64,000 bases of DNA, from NCBI GenBank assembly GCA_027625915.1, contig JANTQA010000023.1, forward strand, positions 18,042,001-18,106,000, read 5' to 3'. This document shows positions 13,275 through 30,252 of the stretch, piece after piece. The position numbers were made by a program, and so were the translations under genes. Position 1 is the stretch's first letter, and each line of letters opens with the position of its first letter. The notes beneath the pieces were generated by a model. It saw only the letters and a list, made by a program, of their open reading frames with translations. It searched no databases and was not told the DNA's origin. Source of the stretch: Anaeramoeba flamelloides (taxonomy: Eukaryota > Metamonada > Anaeramoebidae).

Positions 13275-16200
13275 TCAAATTCCAATTCCATTTGAATTTT
13301 TTCTTTTTCTGCTCGCTGAAAATAAAGTCGATAATATTTTTGAATTCTTTTTTTGATCCTTGATTTTTAACAAATCCTTCAAATTGGTTACCGAAATGGT
13401 AATTGCATCTCCGACACATAATTTACAAACCAATCTCTGATCATTTAATTCCACTGTGTCTTTATAAATCCATCCTTTCTCGTCATTCCAATCAACAATT
13501 AATTGGCTTTTACAAACACAACATGTTTGGTTGATACCCTCACAAAAACTTGGGAATTTGTTTTTGATGAAGGGCTGGTATTGGTAATCATCTTGAATGC
13601 AATTTATTTCAGAATCTTTGAAATGACTATTCTTATCATTGATTTCCAAAACTGACGTTTCAATTTTTTCCGAAATTTCAACTTTAAGATCAGAATTCCA
13701 ATCGGTACAATTTAAAAACCAATTTCGTGTTATGCTTTCTTTGTTGTTTCTTACGTTAATTTTAAAGTGCCAATCATAATGATTTTGTAATTTTTCTTCG
13801 TTTTGAAAACGCAAGCCACAATTGCTACATTTGAAATTCATTTTTGAATAGAAAATTTCAAGTGCGAAATTATCTTTCCGATTTATACTTTCTTTTGAAA
13901 AATCATAATCATTTAAGGTGTATTCTCTGGGTTTTTTTTGAATTGTGTTTGTGATAATTGTTGAAAGAGTTGTGTTTTTCTTTGGTGATACGTTTATTTT
14001 ATAATTAGTATTAATATTTGTGGTAAGGTTGGGTTGTAAATATTGATTTGGGATTTTTTTCTGATGAGTTGAAATTGTATGATAAAAAAATGGGGTTTGG
14101 CAATAATAAAAAGGGTAATTGTTGAAATTTTCGGTTTTTTTGAAAGAATGATTATCCATTCTATAATTCTGTAATCTTGTATTTGGGTGAAAAGGAATTA
14201 AATTATTTTGTGTTTGTCTTTGTGTTTGTGTTTGTGTTTGTGTTTGTTGTTGTGGGATTTTTTTTCTTGTTTGGTTTGTGATTTGTGGGTTTGTTGGAGA
14301 AAACTTCTTTTGAAAATTGTGATTAGTTTTTGTGTGCCTGTTAAAAGAATTTGTTGGTATTTGAAAATTCCTAACCTTATTCTTCTTTTGAGAATATCTT
14401 TTTCTTTGATTATTTTGTTGAGATCCTTTTGAAATCCTTCTTGTGGGACTGCAGAGATCTTTTTGTCTATTGTTGTTGGAATATAAATTCTTCTTTAAAG
14501 TGTTGTTTCTTCGAAATATTTTTTTCTTTTGTTGGCAATTTGCCACTACTTGTGAATGACTGATTTTTTGAAATTTTTTTTTACTACAACTTTTCGTTTC
14601 TAATTTGGAACAAGAAGGTTTTTGGAGTTCAAACTCTTTTTTTTTAATTTTTTGATTGAGGACACCCAAGCTACGTTTTGAAAAATAATTTGAGCCAACC
14701 CAAGTCTTCACCAATCCTCGAAGTTGTAATAATAAATTGTGATCTGCGTTCATTAAAAGAAGATAAAATAAATAATGAATCTTGTTTTGTATGATACTGA
14801 TATATTGTTTTCCAATGGTTTTTAGAATATGATCTAAAACATATAGTGCTAAAATTTTAAATGTTTGTTTGGCCTAAAAATTAGTGAATAATTATAAATA
14901 AAATAAAAAAAAAAAGAAAATGAGATTAAGGATTATTATTTTCGGGGTAAAAATTTTTTTATAGATTTTGTCTGTAATCAAAATAAAAGTTTATATCTTT
15001 GTGTTTAATAAAAACTTTTTTTCAAGAAACTTAAATTATGATTATTTTTCAAAGGTCATAATGGGTCACAGAAAAGGTGAATATTAATATAGATATTGGA
15101 TTGTCTTTATATGTATTTCTTTTATTTGTAAAATAAACCGGAAAAAATTTATACTTTAATTTTATAATTTCAAATAAAGACAATATTAACAATCTATTTC
15201 TTTGAAAATATTGATTACAAAGGTGTTATAAGTGAAATACAGTGAATTTTTTTAACTTATTTATCAACAAAATTCCATTATAATTGGCAATATTTTTTTT
15301 TTATTTTTTTTTTTTTAATTTTTTTTAATTTATTTTTAAAGAAAAAACAAATGTTTCTAGTGTACACAACTAAATATTAAACAATTTATTTTTTACTTAA
15401 TATAAATAACTTCAATTTATAAAAATATTTATTTTCAAAATTTGATTTTGAATGGGTCAATCATTTTGAAATGGAGTTTACATTAAATTGTGAGTAATGT
15501 GTGTTTAATTGTTTCGAATTGTAAAAGGATATATTAATTTTTATATAAAATCAGAAACGGTTGGTAAGATTGTAGAAAAAGTGTCTTGATTTCGATTGAA
15601 ATGTTAACTGATCTTCAATTGAAGATCATAATTAACATTTTTGTTTTTTTCTCAATCGTTTAATCGTAAGAGATTTAGTTTTGGAATTTTTAAGAAAATA
15701 TATAATTTTATTGGTTATTTTCCAGAAATATATCAACTATTCTTTAATATATATATATGATTCTACTTATTGTTTATTTGTTCTATTAGAGTTCAGAAAA
15801 TACAAAATATTTGATTATTTTAATAAATTTACTTTTTTTTATAGTCTTGTAGTATTTTTTTTTTTTTACTCTAAAAAATCAAAATAAAATTTTATAACAG
15901 TTTATTAAAGTTCAAAAAGGAAAGTGAATTATAAATTTCCAGAAATGTTATTCCAATTAGATTTTGTCAGGATCTTTGGGTTTATTAAACTTATTAAATG
16001 TGAAATATTTTGGAACTTGGAAGAAAACTGTTATCTATTATTTATAAAATAATAATAATTCTCTAATCCTATTTAATTCGGATACATCACTGTGAAAAAA
16101 AGTATGAACAAATAAAAGTTTTCAAAATTATCTTGAAATAGTCAAAAAACTTCAGTAGAGGTAATTTTAGTTCTCAATTAAAAAATTTTTATGTCTTATT

Positions 16201-17325
16201 TTTTGACAAACGTGTTAATCCTTCAAGTTTTTCTATAAAAAATAAATCCTCTTTTTTTAAAAAAGATAAGATGTTTTGAGAGTATTTTTTTTTTGATTTT
16301 GTTTTTTTAAGATTTTTTTGAATAATGATAAATTAGGACTTTTTTGTTTAGAAATGATTTATTCTTTTCATTTTTTAAAGAAAAGATATCCTCTGAGCTG
16401 TAATCCTGCCTCCATTATAGTTAGGATAAAAAACCGGCAAATACAATTTTAGAGTTTCAGGGGGTGCCTAGGTTTTCCAAAATTCAAAAGAATAGAGAAA
16501 GATCTTTGATTTTGTTCAATTCTTTTAAATTCTGGAAAACCTAAAGGCAAACAGGGGGTAATTTTGTTGAATCGCCTCTGGTCAACAATAATAATAAAAA
16601 ATAAAAAAAAGTAAGGACTTTTTTTTATTTAAAAGTTGAATGGTATTATTGGGATTATTCTAAAAAAATAATTATCAATATAAATACAAAAAGTTCTAAT
16701 TGAAAAAAAATACGTTATAATTTTTTATTATTTTTAATATTATTATCAGCAATTCGTGGGTATTTATGTTCTCTGTTTCTAATTGTTTTGAAATTTTTTT
16801 TCTATCAGCACATTTTAATTTTTTTTCACAAAGTTGTATTATGATAAAATTATTTCAAATTTCAAACACAAAATTTATTTAGATGAGATTCCAATTTACC
16901 AAAGTTTAGATAAATCAAAGGATTTTATGAGATACAATTTCGAAAAAAATTACACATTTATTAGGCGGGTATTATTAAAGAGGAAATTTAAAAAAAAAAA
17001 CAAAATGTAAAAATAAAAAGAAAGTCAATAGGTATGTTTTTATTCGATTTTTATTTATGATTTGAAAACTGTTAGTTATGAAATAGTCGATTTTTGACAA
17101 AATCTCTAAAAAATTAAAAAGGGTATGGGAATAAGAATTGTTAAAATAAAAAATTACAGTTTTAATACGATTTATAATCAACCTTACGATGTCTTCAGCA
17201 TACATTATATTTTCGGAAGCTAAGTCTGTTAATACTTGGATTTGTGAATATTCATTAAAGATGAGATCTTGAAGCGAATCGTTGTACAATTGAAGAAAAT
17301 GGTTTTTATTCTTGTGTGGATCCAT
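13275..17325 (-). CDS. PCF11-like cleavage/polyadenylation and transcription termination factor
   Basis: PCF11 binds the RNA polymerase II C-terminal domain and joins it to the pre-mRNA cleavage machinery. Exon 1 is 17325-17158 (56 codons) and exon 2 is 14873-13275, joined in phase 0 across a 2284-base intron; the total is 588 residues. Residues about 10-115 form the CID: LASENIMYAEDIVRLIINRI in exon 1 continues into FKILALYVLDHILKTIGKQY at the start of exon 2, a junction not visible from single open frames. A basic, Gln/Asn/Thr-rich linker follows, with a QTQTQTQ tract. Near the C terminus are a C2H2 finger (CSNCGLRF...HYDWH), the NWFLNC segment and a second CCVC...CKLC cluster with a GWIYKDTVELN core, the arrangement found in PCF11. 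The start is the only ATG preceding the CID. It is shorter than the human protein, and no symbol is assigned because orthology is untested. Confidence 0.88.
15600..15795 (+). mobile_element. Fragment of family B in the PCF11 intron
   Basis: About 200 bp matching the right half of B: GATCTTCAATTGAAGATCA, then TTTTTCTCAAT, GGAATTTTTAAGAAAATATA and ATATATCAACTATTCTTTAA. It lacks the family G insert, like the copy at 7767-8297. Both termini are missing, so it is an old relic. The surrounding intron (14874-17157) is otherwise AT-rich DNA without further assignment apart from the hairpin at 16466. Confidence 0.5.
16466..16548. repeat. Family D hairpin (83 bp)
   Basis: The arms GCCTAGGTTTTCCAAAATTC and GAATTTAAAAG-type complement (TTCTGGAAAACCTAAAGGC) pair around a loop carrying GATCTTTGATTTTG. 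Related single or paired arms occur at about 46075-46145 (TTACCAGAATTTAGAAGAAT with AAATTCTGGAAAA), 46232-46305 (TCTTTTGACGCCTGGAAAA) and about 43115-43175. A small foldback transposon is the likely source; target duplications were not identified. Confidence 0.5.
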
Positions 17326-18000
17326 ATTGTTTGTGTATTAAGAAATTTGGATACTGTTAAAATGAAAAATGGGGTTTACTAGATTAGAAAATTAAATCTC
17401 GTAGTTTCTTGAAAGTTAAAAAAAGGAGTTTTAAAAAAAATGAGTTTTGAAAGTTCCAAATTTTGTTTTGTTCAGAATTTTATAGTAACCTTCTTTTTTG
17501 TCAAGAGAAATAATCCAATATCTTAATGATGCGGAAAAGGGTTGCAGTTGAATATTTACACTTTTTCAATTCTTTTGATTGTCTTTGACAGAAATTGGTA
17601 ACTGAAATAAAAAGATTTTTCATTTGATTAAACACAAAAAATCAAATAATTAATTTTTTGAAATAAAATATTTGTCCTTTTTTCAATTTTGAAAAAAGTG
17701 ATTAAAACATAAGGTTTTTGTGATTACTATTCTGAACAATCGAAAAGATAAGGTTTTTTTTCAAATTGGAAATAATTTTTTGCTTTTTGTAAACTTTTTT
17801 TTAGACATTTTACCTAAAAATTTTTCAATTTATTTTGCTTAATTTTCTTTTACAAACAGAGTTTTGAAAGAATTTTGTCGTAATTTGTTTTGATCTTTAT
17901 TTGAAAAAGCAAAAAAAGAAAATCAACTTAAAATTATTTCCCTTTTATATTACAAATACAAGTCACTGTTTTGTAATCCCATCAAAAAACTCTCATTTCA

Positions 18001-19655
18001 GGAGGTAAGTACATTTTTCCATTAAAAAAAATTTTAATTGAAAAACATAACTGAAAAATATTTTTTGAGTGCCACCAGATATTGAATCTCTGAAAACAAA
18101 ACACCACCCACTAGTCTATTCGTGAAAAGAAAACGAATCCAAAGTAATTTAAAGTTTAATCTTTCATTTTTTGATTTTTTGAACATTTTTTTTTGATTAA
18201 ATTTTTGGTTTTATTAAATTTGGTTTTGGATCTCAAAATCTTTTTATAGGAATGAATGAAATTAATCAAAGAGGAAACTAAAAAAATAGACCCGAAAAGG
18301 TCTGTAATTTTAAACAAATATTTTCTTTTAGAAGATCAAAACAAGAAAGATCAACTTTCCAAATTAATTGGTTGAAATCAAGAATGAAAAAAAAATTATG
18401 CTAAAAGTCTATTTTTGTCTTCTTCTTTTTTCTTCGTTTTTTACTTTTTCAATTTATAAGCTTGTAATTCTCACAAGATCAATATTTATTATTATACTAC
18501 AAAAAAATTTTGTACAATTTGCTTTTATAATTCTTTTTTCCAATATTTTTCGATCCAACAAAGCCAAAAAAAAGAATATTATTTCCAAAAATAAAAAAAA
18601 AGGGTTGAATTCCTTGAATCAAAAAACAGTACAAAAGATTTGACCTAAAATAACTGTTGACAGAAAAATGTTTGACCCAGAAAACTGGTTGGACACCATT
18701 TTTAATTAGGAATCATTAGTAAAGTTGAAAATCAAATACTATTGATAACTAGGCGATCTTTAGATAAATCCAGGTTTAAAGGTATTACAGGTTCATTAAT
18801 ATGTGGTTTGTGGAGAATACTCATTTGAATGGTTGATAACTAAAGTAGATCATGCTATTTTAACAAAAAGCCAAGTTTTAGTCAAGTTTACTATTAATTC
18901 TGGCAATGATAATTTTTAAACTTTATTTAGATTATAAGAGATAAGGTTTTGAAAAAGTAGAATTACATTAATCGTTATTCTAATAAGTAGATTATTGTTA
19001 TTTTCTTTAGTTATTTCACAAACAACTGAAATTAAAAATCATTTTTAGTAAGGTTCCCAATTAAAAATGCCATCCAGCCATTTTTCTGTGTCAAACATTT
19101 TTCTCTCAACAGTAAATTACAATTGTAAAAAAATTTCAACCAGAGTCAGAATTATTTGGATATTTGGATTTAATTTCAAATAATTGATAATAAAATCAAA
19201 TAAATTTATCCAATAAATCTTTATATCTGATGAATAATTTATAAATAACCTATTTTCTGAACCCAATCAAGAATTAGATCAATCAAACGAATATAGGGAG
19301 TTTAAATTCGTTTTGGAAATGCCTTAGAAATAAACAGTAATTTGTATCTTAAAATTTTTCCAAAAAAAAAAGTATTTCCATGAAGAATTAATAATAAAGC
19401 CAAATCAAGAATAAGTAATTGTAACAAATGTTATAGATAAGATAAAGAAATAAATGATTTTTGTTTATTTTTTCTTGATCAATCTTTTTATTTTTTTATT
19501 TCCATTTTTTAGTGGGTATGAAAATATATTATACTATAGATATTCTACTCACATATTTATTAATATATTAATATATTTAATTTATGAAAATGATTTGAAG
19601 AAATCATTTACGCACAAATGAGGGCACTCAAAATTTGAAAAATGCACTTACTTTC
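18001..19655 (-). mobile_element. Family F transposon, copy carrying a nested TIR element
   Basis: The right border reads GCACTTACTTTC followed by TTAA (19656-19659); the left border is GGAGGTAAGTACATTTTTCC. Inside the borders, GAGTGCCACC and GAGGGCACTCAAAATT are the subterminal repeats. The body matches the reverse complement of 37686-39135 and 51441-52631. It is longer because of the 460-bp element at 18653-19112. Open frames inside are poorly conserved between copies, so I do not call them coding. Confidence 0.65.
18653..19112. mobile_element. Family K TIR element nested in family F
   Basis: A 460-bp insert flanked by TA (18651-18652 and 19113-19114). Its long imperfect inverted repeats of about 65 bp begin ACTGTTGACAGAAAAATG on the left and, in reverse complement, CTGTTGAGAGAAAAATG on the right. 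Both arms continue through GTTTGAC(C/A)CAGAAAA and CATTTTTAATT. The interior has no coding frame. The other two long F copies lack it, so the insertion is younger than F. Confidence 0.7.
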
Positions 19656-20376
19656 TTAAAAATAAATTTCATTTTTACTTTAAGATATACAAATAAAATA
19701 TTACTTTTAAAATCTATTTCTATCTTTTAAATACAATGAAAAAACTTTAATGGATATCTTTCATTATTTTTTAGTATCATAATTTCTATTTATTTAATTT
19801 TTTGTATTTCAATTAATTTCATTTTATCAGCAAGTATCAAATAGCGTTATTTTAAGAGACACAATATCATTATTCTGCATTGTTGGAGAAAAAACATCAA
19901 AATAGAATTTTAAACCATTATCTGTGAAACAATGTAATTCCAGAAGGGATTTTTTTCAAAATTACTTGTTCCCCAGATAAGAAAAAGATGGCCTAAAGTG
20001 GTTTTTAAATGTAGCTTTAAATGTCGCCTTGTCAATTATAAAGATCTAAATTTTTTTTTTTATTTTTTGGTGGTTTTTTTTAAGTTTTATTAATTAAAAA
20101 ATAAAGTATTTTTTAAAATACTTGTTGGACAATAAAAAAATAATTTATTAAAAGAAGTTAAGAGTAAAAAAATAGAAAATTTGGGAGAGAATTTGGGATT
20201 AAGTAATTCGGGGGTGTTAATGTCATGATCAAGAAAAATATATTTCAAAAAAATAATTATTTGAGTAAGAAAAAATAATCAAATCAATCAATTATTAATT
20301 TAAGAAAATAATTATTTTCGCTGAGAATCTTATAAATTGTTAATTTAAAATAAAAATTGTCTTTGATATATATAAC

Positions 20377-20514
<138 letters not shown>

Positions 20515-20536
20515 TGGGTTATAAATGGTCAAGATA

Positions 20537-20734
20537 CAGTCAGTTCCACTTTTAAGGCACAAACTAACAACGAAATTTAAGGCATAATAAAATCTCAAAT
20601 TAAGGCACAAAATTTGTAACAATTTTTTTTTACAATTTATTTTTACTAGAATCTGAATTTTGTACCTTAATTTGAGATTATTATTGTGCCTTAAATTTCG
20701 TTGAAAGTTTGTGCCTTAAAAGTGAAACTGGCTG
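20537..20734. mobile_element. 198-bp palindromic MITE (TTAAGGCAC family), copy 1
   Basis: Flanked by TA on both sides (20535-20536, 20735-20736). Starts CAGTCAGTTCCACTTTTAAG and ends with the matching complement GTGAAACTGGCTG. The two arms of about 80 bp each carry three TTAAGGCAC boxes, separated by a short centre (TTTTTACAATTTATTTTTAC). It has no coding content. Confidence 0.9.
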
Positions 20735-21072
20735 TATCATCTTGAGGTATTATTGTTGGTAAATAATATATTATGTTATTTATTGTATTTTTGATAGCTT
20801 ATATTCATAATTATCTCTTCTAAAAATTTATTTATATTATTTTTATTTAAAAGATGAAAAAAATGAAAACAAGTAAATTAAAGAGCTAAATTTAAATTTA
20901 TGTTGGGTTGAAAGATTTTACTGATGTTGCAAGAAAAAGAGGGGAGCATAAAAATTAAATTTAAAGAAGGCCTTTTCAATTTATTAAAAATATTGAACTT
21001 CTACAATTTACGATTGATTTCAGAAAAAAAAATGAATTAAAACTGGAATAATTTTTTGCGTGGTTTTAAAAT

Positions 21073-21302
21073 CCCTATTAACAGTATAAAAGCAAAAAAT
21101 TGACATTTTTTTTGTCTTTTTTTTTAATTAACTTTTTTTGAATTATCAAAAAGTTATTGTGATGAACCAAGTATTTGGCTAGGTCTGAATAGAAATCGTT
21201 TTTATATTTCGGGTAGGTATTATTTCATGGGTTTTTTGAAAAAGGAGATTGAAAAAAAATGATAAAAAATGGACGTTTTTTGCTTTTATATTATTACTGG
21301 GG
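21073..21302. mobile_element. Family E palindromic MITE, copy 1 (230 bp)
   Basis: The arms read CCCTATTAACAGTATAAAAG and, on the complement, CCCCAGTAATAATATAAAAG, then CAAAAAA(T/C)GTCCATTTTTT-like sequence. The unpaired centre includes CCAA(G/A)TATTTGGCTAGGT. TTTAAA lies just outside each end, either as the target duplication or as an extension of the arms. The second copy is at 38045-38275. Confidence 0.75.
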
Positions 21303-23194
21303 CTTTAAATGGTGTTTCTCACATTGAAAATTGTCTTTAATTAAAAAATTCCTACTTTTATAATAGAATTTACATTTTTTTTTTCTTTTTTTATGATTTA
21401 TCTTGAAATATATTAAATTGTAAAGAGCCTGTCTAGATATTTTTTTTATGCATTCGTTTAAAATTATTCTTTAATTTTTGAAAAATATTAATCCTAATCA
21501 AAGGGTTCTTTGGAAATATTTTAAGAATAGTACTTGTATTAGATTAATAAAAATATTTGTCATCAAAATACCTTCATTAAAAATTCAAATGTGCTTGAAT
21601 CAATATTTTCAACGGAGGAACTAAACTTGAAGTTTATCCGTATATATCCCTTAGCACCCCAAATAACCTAAAAACATTTCAAACAAAAATTTAAATTTGA
21701 AATGTTATCAAAGGATAATAAGATATAGAATTAATAAAAAATTATCTTAGAAAGAAAATTTTATAATTAAAAAATTGAAGAGTTACTTAAAATAAAAAAT
21801 AATTTGAAAAAAAAATTTTCAACATTGGAAATTTTTTTTTTGGTTATTAATGATTTTATTATTTTTCCAAATTTTGTCAAAATAATTTTTTTTTTTTTTT
21901 TTTTGAAAAGTTTGTCTAGACATCAAAAACCTCTTAATTTTAACATTTAAAACACATCATACTTTACTGGAAATTTTTTTGGGGCCCTTTGCACCCCAAA
22001 ATTGCCTAAAATGCTTGATTAAATAATTTATTCATTATAAAGGTTATTATAAAATCACATAGAAAATTTGTTTTATCTACTGATTACCATTCAATATCAA
22101 TATCTATATTAGATTCTAAATAATTAAAAAATAAAAAAAAATATAAATTAAATTAGAAAAAAAAATCAAATTTTTTTTCATTGCAAAATTTTACAATTTT
22201 TTCAACAAGATTTTTTTTCAATTATAAATGATTTGGTCAATAGTTCGAGTCAGATTAATAATTGTTTTTTTTTTTATTTTTTACATTTTTTTAATTTTTG
22301 ACTTTTTAAAATCTAGACATAAAATAAACAATATTGTTGAATTAGAGACCATATATCAGAACTTATTTAACAAGATCTGTATTAATTTATTAAGGAAAAA
22401 TCCAAATATCGCAAATATATTTTTCACATTATTACCAAGAACAAACTGCAATAAAAAAATTTTCGTTTCGGAGATTATTTTATTATATTGGAATAATATT
22501 TAAGAGTTATCTTTTATTTTATTTTAAATTTAGGTATAAATATTTTATCGATTAAAAAGTAATTTATATTTGTTTTATTCCAATTTAATAAATTGATATT
22601 ATTTTACAATTTTTTTTTTTTTTTTTGATTTTCAATTATTATCTATTGCTTAAATAAAAGTTTTAGAAAATTAATCATATTAAAAATTTAATTTTGGCCT
22701 AAAGAAATAAATTTCATTTTTCTCTTAATTGGATATTTATTGAAATTTTTTCTAAAAAAAAAAATTAAATTTCAAAGTAATTTATTTTTTTATTTATTTT
22801 TTTTATCATAAAATTAGCAAAAATTGTTTGATGGTTATTATTAATAAATCAATGTGTTGAGTTTTGAATTACTATTAGTGTAATAAAATTTCTGATTTAA
22901 AAAAATAAAATAAAAATAAAAATCTTTAAAAAAAATGTAAAAATGAATAATTATTATTTTTTTTTTCAATTTCAAAAAAAATCAATAACTTAACTACTTT
23001 ATCTTTGAACTATTTTGACTTTTTATGATAATTAAAATCTGGATTAAAGACAAATAAGAAAATTAATATATTAGTAGATCAATATCATTTTAAATCTAAT
23101 TTAAAAAACTTGATGAAATTTAGGCAAATCTGGGGTGCTAAGGGATATATAGTTCTTAGTTATGAAATGGTCTTTTTGATAAGAAATCAAAAAA

Positions 23195-23398
23195 AATAAT
23201 ATATCCAGTGTGGCATTTAAGTCATTAATTTTGAATAGATTTAAGGTATGTTAAAAATTACAAATTAAAGTAAAAAATCCGAATTCTAGTAAAATACTTT
23301 GTGAAAATTAAAATTCCCAATTTTTTGTCTTAATTTAAGAGACGTTTTTGGGACTTACATTTTGTTTGTGGTTTGTGTATTAAAAGTGAAACTGGTTA
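23195..23398. mobile_element. Degenerate copy of the TTAAGGCAC MITE
   Basis: The right end TTAAAAGTGAAACTGGTTATA and the internal parts TTTTTTGTCTTAATTTAAGA and AATTCTAGTAAAATA are recognisable. The left arm has decayed, and most GGCAC boxes are mutated. It is an old copy of the family seen intact at 57998. Confidence 0.5.
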
Positions 23399-24327
23399 TA
23401 TACAAAAAATACATAATCGGATTTTTTTGAAAACAATCATATTCTTGTTCTATTCAATTTATTTTTGGTAATGATCTTGGTTTTCCTTTTTGAAAATACA
23501 TTACTAATAAACAAACAATCAACAATAAACATAACCACTGAATGACTTTAATGATCGGGTCTTCGTTGTTTGGATATTTATTGTTGGTATTTAATCAGTA
23601 TTTGGTGAGTCTTAATTATCAAGCATATGTAAACTTTGATATGATAAGAATTAGAATGTTTAAAGGTAACTTTAAAGGTATAAAAAAAATTAAAAATTGT
23701 GGATTTTGATAAATTAATTCTTTTTATTCCTTTTAGAAAAAAAAAAAACAATTGAATTAGATAATTGTTGAATTAAATAATTTAATCAAAATAATAATCA
23801 TAATAAATATAATGTTTCAATTGTTCAGCTCAGCATTTGAAAATAATTTCTATTAGGTGAATTAATAATAAACACCCATTTCTGTTTTTTCAAGGATTAT
23901 AAAGAATATACCATAATCAAATATTTTACTAGCTATTTTTTAACATTTTTACAAAAATGATGAAAAAAGACATTTAAAATGGTAAGGGTCAGTTTACCAC
24001 AGAAAAAGGGTAAGTTTTCCAAATAAGTTATTAACAGTGGTGCCTACTTGCAATTTTTATATCACAGTGTAAAATTATTATGATAAATTAAGAATAGAAA
24101 GGTATCCTTTTACAGTGAGATAAAGTTTTTAATCCTTTTTTTCAATTGTTTATAAAAAAGAAAAACTATTTAGACTCATTTTGTTTCATACACTATTTAA
24201 AAAATATTTACCTTGTTTATTATTATTTCCATCAATAATTACACAATAACAAGTCTTTTTTGTAGGTAGATTAACAAAGGCATTTTATTTTCTTTTTTGA
24301 GATAATTCTTTTAGTTAAACTAAACTA

Positions 24328-24849
24328 GATTCCAAAAATTTGGACACAGTTTAAACAGTTGAAAGAACATCATTACTGCACTTTAAATTCAAATTGGAAA
24401 GAATTTTGATTTTACAAACAATTTCATTTTTTGTCTTTTTTGTTTTGCTTTCATTTCTTTTTTTGCAGTTACGTAATCTGTTTCGTTAGATCTCGAAATT
24501 TTTTTTCAATGATTGATAGAAGGTTAGTGTCGAGTTTGTTAAATTGGAAAATCAAATACAATTGGTAGATGGTATCTTATCATTTGATCGATCAACAATT
24601 GTTGGTGAAATTTCAACAAATTTACCAATACATTTTTTGTTCCGCTCGTTTCATTATTTTGGACACACCTGTTTTTATTTTTGAGTTTTAAATTTTTTTC
24701 TTTTATTTGAATGAAAATGATTACTTATAAAAACATTAATACCTTGTAACTTAAATGTAGTTATATATTAGGTTTGGGAAAATACAATAAATTGGGTTTT
24801 TTTTGCCTATTTTTGATTTTCGGTGTGTCCAAATTTTTGGAACGGGGTT
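24328..24849. mobile_element. Mariner-type TIR element of 522 bp (with family C body)
   Basis: TA (24326-24327) then GATTCCAAAAATTTGGACAC on the left. The right end, GTGTCCAAATTTTTGGAACG then GGGTT, is followed by TA (24850-24851). The interior about 24420-24640 (TTGATCGATCAACAATT near 24590) is shared with about 57060-57350 and 60330-60640. It is non-coding. The end sequence resembles those at 33689 and 50735. Confidence 0.6.
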
Positions 24850-25219
24850 TAGAAATTGATTTATTCAACGACTTGAAAAATAATTGTATTGTTTTAAGAA
24901 GGATAGTTATAATTATTAATATTATAAATCTATTTAAAATTTTTCTCAAGAAGTATGTTTTTGTACCAGGCTAAATTTGATTTTACAAAATAAAATTTAA
25001 TAAAAGATATTTGAGAAAAATTGTAATTTTATCCTCAAAATTCAAAATTGCTTTTTTGATGACAAAAATGATTTAAATTGTTATACTAATTTATGTGAAT
25101 AAGTCCAAAAAAAAATTGTTCAAAAAAATTTTTATAAATTATTCTTTGTTTTTTTTTTTTCAGTTTTTGAAAACAAGAAAATGACTTTTTTCAAACCTAA
25201 AAGAATATAATCTTTTTTT

Positions 25220-25474
25220 GGAACTGCCCAGCCTATGAAAATAATCGTAAAATCTGGATATCTGAATTAAAAAATTTTAACAGCTCTAATACTTTAAAAA
25301 ATAATATTATTACTATTTTTGATATTATTAGAAAAAGAGATTCATCATATTTATTAGCACTAGTGTGTAATAAATTTATTTTTGAGTCTTTAACAAAATT
25401 CCGAAATCATAATTTAGGAATTCGGGCAAATAAGAGGAATTAAAAACTCCTCAGTTAAATAATAAAAAAAAAAA
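25220..25474 (+). mobile_element. 5'-truncated LINE insertion with perfect target-site duplication
   Basis: The insert is bounded by two identical 19-bp copies of AAGAATATAATCTTTTTTT (25201-25219 and 25475-25493). It contains an open 73-codon 3' tail, from NCPAYENNRKIWISELKNF to a TAA at 25441, then a short 3' UTR and a run of A. The Cys plus HLFW/NCPxY-like pattern is typical of the C terminus of non-LTR retrotransposon ORF2. The perfect duplication and intact tail indicate a recent insertion. Confidence 0.8.
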
Positions 25475-26267
25475 AAGAATATAATCTTTTTTTCTTAATA
25501 GATCTAAATACCATTGGTGAACTTTTGTTATATATCTATCAAATTTTCATATTTTAAATCAACTATATCTTTATTAATTTTATCATCTGAATTTTGAAAG
25601 TGAAAATTTAATAATATAAAATAATGAAAAGAGAAAAAATTTTCTTTCAAACGCAAGGTTTTTCAAAGATAAAAAGAAAAATATGTTTTCTCATTTTCAA
25701 GAATAAACATTCTTGTTAATAAAAATAATGGTTGACTTTTTGTTATTTTTATATTGAATACATGCGAATTTTGAATTTCAAAAAATGGACTCAAATTAAT
25801 GAATTATTTAAATGATGTTAACTCATCCATTTCATAATCCCAAAAAAAAATTAGAAAAAAAAAAAAGTTTTAAAGATCTTTACAAGATTTCTTTTTTTTC
25901 ACAAAAAAACTCTTCCTTAAATTTGTACTTTTAATTGTAAAACAGTAACAATTCATACTTTATTTTATGAATAAAAAAAAAAATATTAGGCAAATAATTA
26001 ATCAATCAATAAAATAAAAAAATAAAAAAATAAAAAAAAAAAAGTTGAAATTAAAAATTTAATTTATTTTTAAAACAATTAAGTACTGAAAAAGTTTACT
26101 ATATAAAGAACTATATAAAATACACTAATACGTATAAAATTTTTTTTTTTAAAAAAAAGATAATTCATTAAAAAATTATTGAGCTTAAATTAAAGAAAAA
26201 AACAATAAAAATAAAAGTAAAAAGATAAGCGGATTTAGATAATAAATCTAAAAATCAAATTATCAAA

Positions 26268-30252
<3,985 letters not shown>

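Noticed and set aside
22228-22503. 91-codon open stretch on the plus strand
   Set aside because: It has Cys, Arg and Thr residues not expected from simple AT repeats, but starts within a T run, shows no splice-supported extension and matches no family I know. Left unassigned.
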